Source of the DNA: Deltaproteobacteria bacterium UBA796
GTDB lineage: Bacteria; Myxococcota_A; UBA796
Direction of reading: 5' to 3'
Assembly: GCA_002296975.1 (NCBI GenBank)
Contig: DBIS01000094.1
Span: 1-6,569, forward strand
DNA length: 6,569 bases
The notes under the pieces are model-generated. The model saw nothing but the letters and a program-made list of their open reading frames with translations. It did not search any database and was not told the origin of the DNA. Shown here piece after piece: positions 5,028-6,569 of this stretch (its first letter is position 1; each line of letters starts with the position of its first letter). The translations under genes and the position numbers were made by a program.

Positions 5028-6569
5028 CAAGGGCAGACCGCGGCCATGGACTGATTAACCGCTCCGGGGGTGCCGATATTTTCCTCAGCTGAGACCACCT
5101 CGTAGGTGAGTGAAACGTCCGCCACGGTGCACCAATTGCCACCATCATCGTTTTCTATGTCGGCATCTGGCAGCTCGAGAATCGCGCCATCTAGCATCAA
5201 AGCTTGGCCCTCTTGGGCATCGCCGGTGGACGGAAATCCCGAGATACTGGGGTCGACATTATCGATGTCGAATCCATCCACCGACATGAATAGCGCTGAC
5301 CGCTGGGTATTTCTGAGCCGATGACTCAGGTCCCAGTACTCGGCAGCCACACCAGAGATCAACCCATAGGTGTAATCACAAGAGATGGGGTCCAACTCCG
5401 GGTCCATCGTCGCGGATGCAAAACAGAACAAAAGCACCTCTCCGGGCGCCACACTAAGACCAACGCTGGGGTCGACAACAAAGTCTGTACAGTCTCCATC
5501 GCCATTGCAGTTTTCAAAGCGCCAGTTGTCCAAATACACGGTCAGGGTGCTGACGTTGGTGACTTCGAACCACTCGCGGGTGCGCTCGTTCACCGATGGC
5601 GGCCCAGCATGGGGGTTGACCTGTAGCTCGGAGTAGACCAACACCGCATCGGTATCCATCGCTGACTCCACTGCGTCTTCGTCGATGAATCCGTCACAAT
5701 CGTTGTCGATACCCGCATCGGCATCATCGTCGGTGGAGATACCAGGATGAACAGACGCATCGGTATCATCGCAATCGTCCACCCAAGCATAGCCATCGCC
5801 ATCGCCGTCATCGACACAGTCGGGGATGTCGTTACCATTATCGTCGTCGAACTCATCGACGATGCTGCCATCACAGTCGCTATCGATCAAGTCACACGCC
5901 TCTGGGGCGCCGGCATAGATCGCATTATCGCCATCATCGCAGTCGTCATTGTTGAGTTCGCTGTAGTCGCCCTCAGATGTACAGCGCCACTCATAATCGG
6001 CCTCGTGCCCATACCCGTCGGCATCGGCATCCAAATAGTAGCGGCTGGCCCCGATGGCACCCTCGTCGTTGGTGTCGCCGTCGCAGTCGTCGTCGTAAGG
6101 GGTCCCGCATGTCTCGGTACCATCTGGATTCACCGCCGAATGGATGTCGTCGCAGTCACCACTATCGAGTGCGTTGTAGATGCCACTGGGAATGCAATAC
6201 AACTTTGAATCGTCCGGGTCGCCGTAGTCGTCTGTATCGACATCAGCGTAGTAGCGGGTTGAATCCGTCGCACCCTCGTCGTTGGTGTCTCCATCGCAGT
6301 CATCATCGTAAGGGGTCCCGCATGTCTCGGTACCGTCTGGATTCACCGCCGAACGGCTATCATCACAGTCATCATTATCGAGCTCGTTGTAGATGCCGCT
6401 CGCGATGCAATACCACTCCGAATCGTCCGGGTCACCGTAGCCATCTGTATCGACATCAGCATAGTAGCGGGTTGAACCCGTCGCATCCTCGTCGTTGGTG
6501 TCGCCGTCGCAGTCGTCGTCGTAATCCGTCAAGCAGCTCTCGGTGCCAGCAGGACTCACCGCCGAGCGG
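5027..6569 (-). CDS. MopE-type metal-binding repeat protein with C-terminal lamin-tail-like domain, 5' end missing
   Basis: The frame enters open at the right edge and ends with TGA at 5029-5027, giving 513 codons here; start and any signal peptide lie outside. Seen: three 71-residue repeats (1-213), a 56-residue unit (214-269) and a partial unit (270-298). Full units combine CDD...NPDGTETC, DDDCDGDTNDE and RYYADVDTDGYGDPDD, with four cysteines each. The pattern matches the MopE-type putative metal-binding motif common in myxobacterial extracellular proteins; the DxDxDG runs also resemble calcium-binding loops. Residues about 308-505 look like a lamin-tail domain: VLVYSELQVNP (309-319), EWFEVTN (332-338), LDNWRFEN (346-353), VAPGEVLLF (373-381) and a closing GTPGAVN (499-505), with about six more cysteines. 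Many cysteines plus acidic loops suggest an exported, disulphide-stabilised protein. The end at AVCP shows no MYXO-CTERM tail. A surface or extracellular binding role is likely; the metal and partner are unknown. It overlaps the membrane-protein gene by one base. Confidence 0.9.
   Translation of the reverse strand, partial: RSAVSPAGTESCLTDYDDDCDGDTNDEDATGSTRYYADVDTDGYGDPDDSEWYCIASGIYNELDNDDCDDSRSAVNPDGTETCGTPYDDDCDGDTNDEGATDSTRYYADVDTDDYGDPDDSKLYCIPSGIYNALDSGDCDDIHSAVNPDGTETCGTPYDDDCDGDTNDEGAIGASRYYLDADADGYGHEADYEWRCTSEGDYSELNNDDCDDGDNAIYAGAPEACDLIDSDCDGSIVDEFDDDNGNDIPDCVDDGDGDGYAWVDDCDDTDASVHPGISTDDDADAGIDNDCDGFIDEDAVESAMDTDAVLVYSELQVNPHAGPPSVNERTREWFEVTNVSTLTVYLDNWRFENCNGDGDCTDFVVDPSVGLSVAPGEVLLFCFASATMDPELDPISCDYTYGLISGVAAEYWDLSHRLRNTQRSALFMSVDGFDIDNVDPSISGFPSTGDAQEGQALMLDGAILELPDADIENDDGGNWCTVADVSLTYEVVSAEENIGTPGAVNQSMAAVCP
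5675..5929 (-). repeat. Degenerate repeat units closing the array
   Basis: 5929-5762 encodes a shortened 56-residue unit containing DDGDGDGYAWVDDCDDTD, and 5761-5675 encodes a 29-residue partial unit ending DNDCDGFIDED. They keep the DCDG/DDCDD core but lack the RYYADVDTD block. They are closer to the generic MopE-type motif than the three full units are, so they may be the older part of the array. Confidence 0.75.
5930..6568 (-). repeat. Three 213-bp in-frame tandem repeats in the MopE-type gene
   Basis: Units in reading order are 6568-6356, 6355-6143 and 6142-5930, each encoding exactly 71 residues. By hand count the first two differ at about 38 of 213 bases (about 82% identical). Similarity is patchy: the first and second units match best in the part encoding the DVDTD...YGDPDD loop. 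The second and third match at about 90% in the part encoding NPDGTETCGTPY and DDDCDGDTNDE. This points to duplication followed by exchange between units. The first unit may be preceded by more copies beyond the edge. Confidence 0.9.

Noticed and set aside
4524..5054. Plus-strand open frame of 176 codons, rich in His, Gln and Arg, opposite the membrane protein
   Set aside because: Its composition is what the reverse of hydrophobic codons gives. The opposite frame has membrane helices and a coupled start.
5747..6208. Plus-strand open frame of 153 codons, rich in Ile, Val and Ala, that looks like a membrane protein
   Set aside because: It is the antisense reading of Asp codons (GAT/GAC give ATC/GTC) in the acidic repeats, so the hydrophobicity is an artefact.
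5675..6568. CRISPR-like array
   Set aside because: The repeats are 213 bp long, in frame, without unique spacers, and encode a recognisable protein repeat.

Overview
The window carries five protein-coding genes packed almost end to end. The organism is probably from Myxococcota or a neighbouring deltaproteobacterial lineage. Two independent protein signatures support this: a MYXO-CTERM-type tail (Gly-Cys-Gly-Cys, short hydrophobic stretch, Arg-Arg-Arg) on the glycoside hydrolase, and MopE-type putative metal-binding repeats on the gene at the right edge. By eye the base composition is only moderately GC-rich, lower than classical Myxococcus-type genomes, so I do not go below phylum. I see no rRNA, tRNA, CRISPR array, transposase or phage gene.

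Left part (1-2915, minus strand): a PspA/IM30-like coiled-coil protein (2915-2202) is followed after 30 bases by a large multi-membrane GT-C glycosyltransferase related to the AftB/GT89-like proteins. The glycosyltransferase starts at 2171 and is still open at base 1, so its 3' end is missing. The pair looks like one transcription unit joining a membrane-remodelling protein with an envelope glycan enzyme.

Middle (2916-4353): a compact divergent intergenic region separates the pspA-like gene from a plus-strand GH18 (chitinase/YaaH-like) gene. Its product is predicted to be exported and held at the cell surface by the MYXO-CTERM tail. This gene ends by overlapping the stop codon of the converging gene, leaving no spacer between them.

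Right part (4350-6569, minus strand): a secreted-type protein made of MopE-like repeats and a C-terminal lamin-tail-like domain enters from beyond the right edge, so its 5' end is missing. Its stop codon overlaps the start of a six-helix membrane protein (TGATG), a layout that suggests translational coupling. The repeat part holds three 213-bp tandem units with a mosaic pattern of similarity, followed by two degenerate units.

As a whole this is an envelope and cell-surface neighbourhood: membrane maintenance, glycan synthesis, glycan cleavage and a surface repeat protein. Nothing shows that the genes form one pathway, and I find no clear defence or mobile system. The least explained parts are the coupled repeat-protein/membrane-protein pair and the pspA-like/glycosyltransferase pair.
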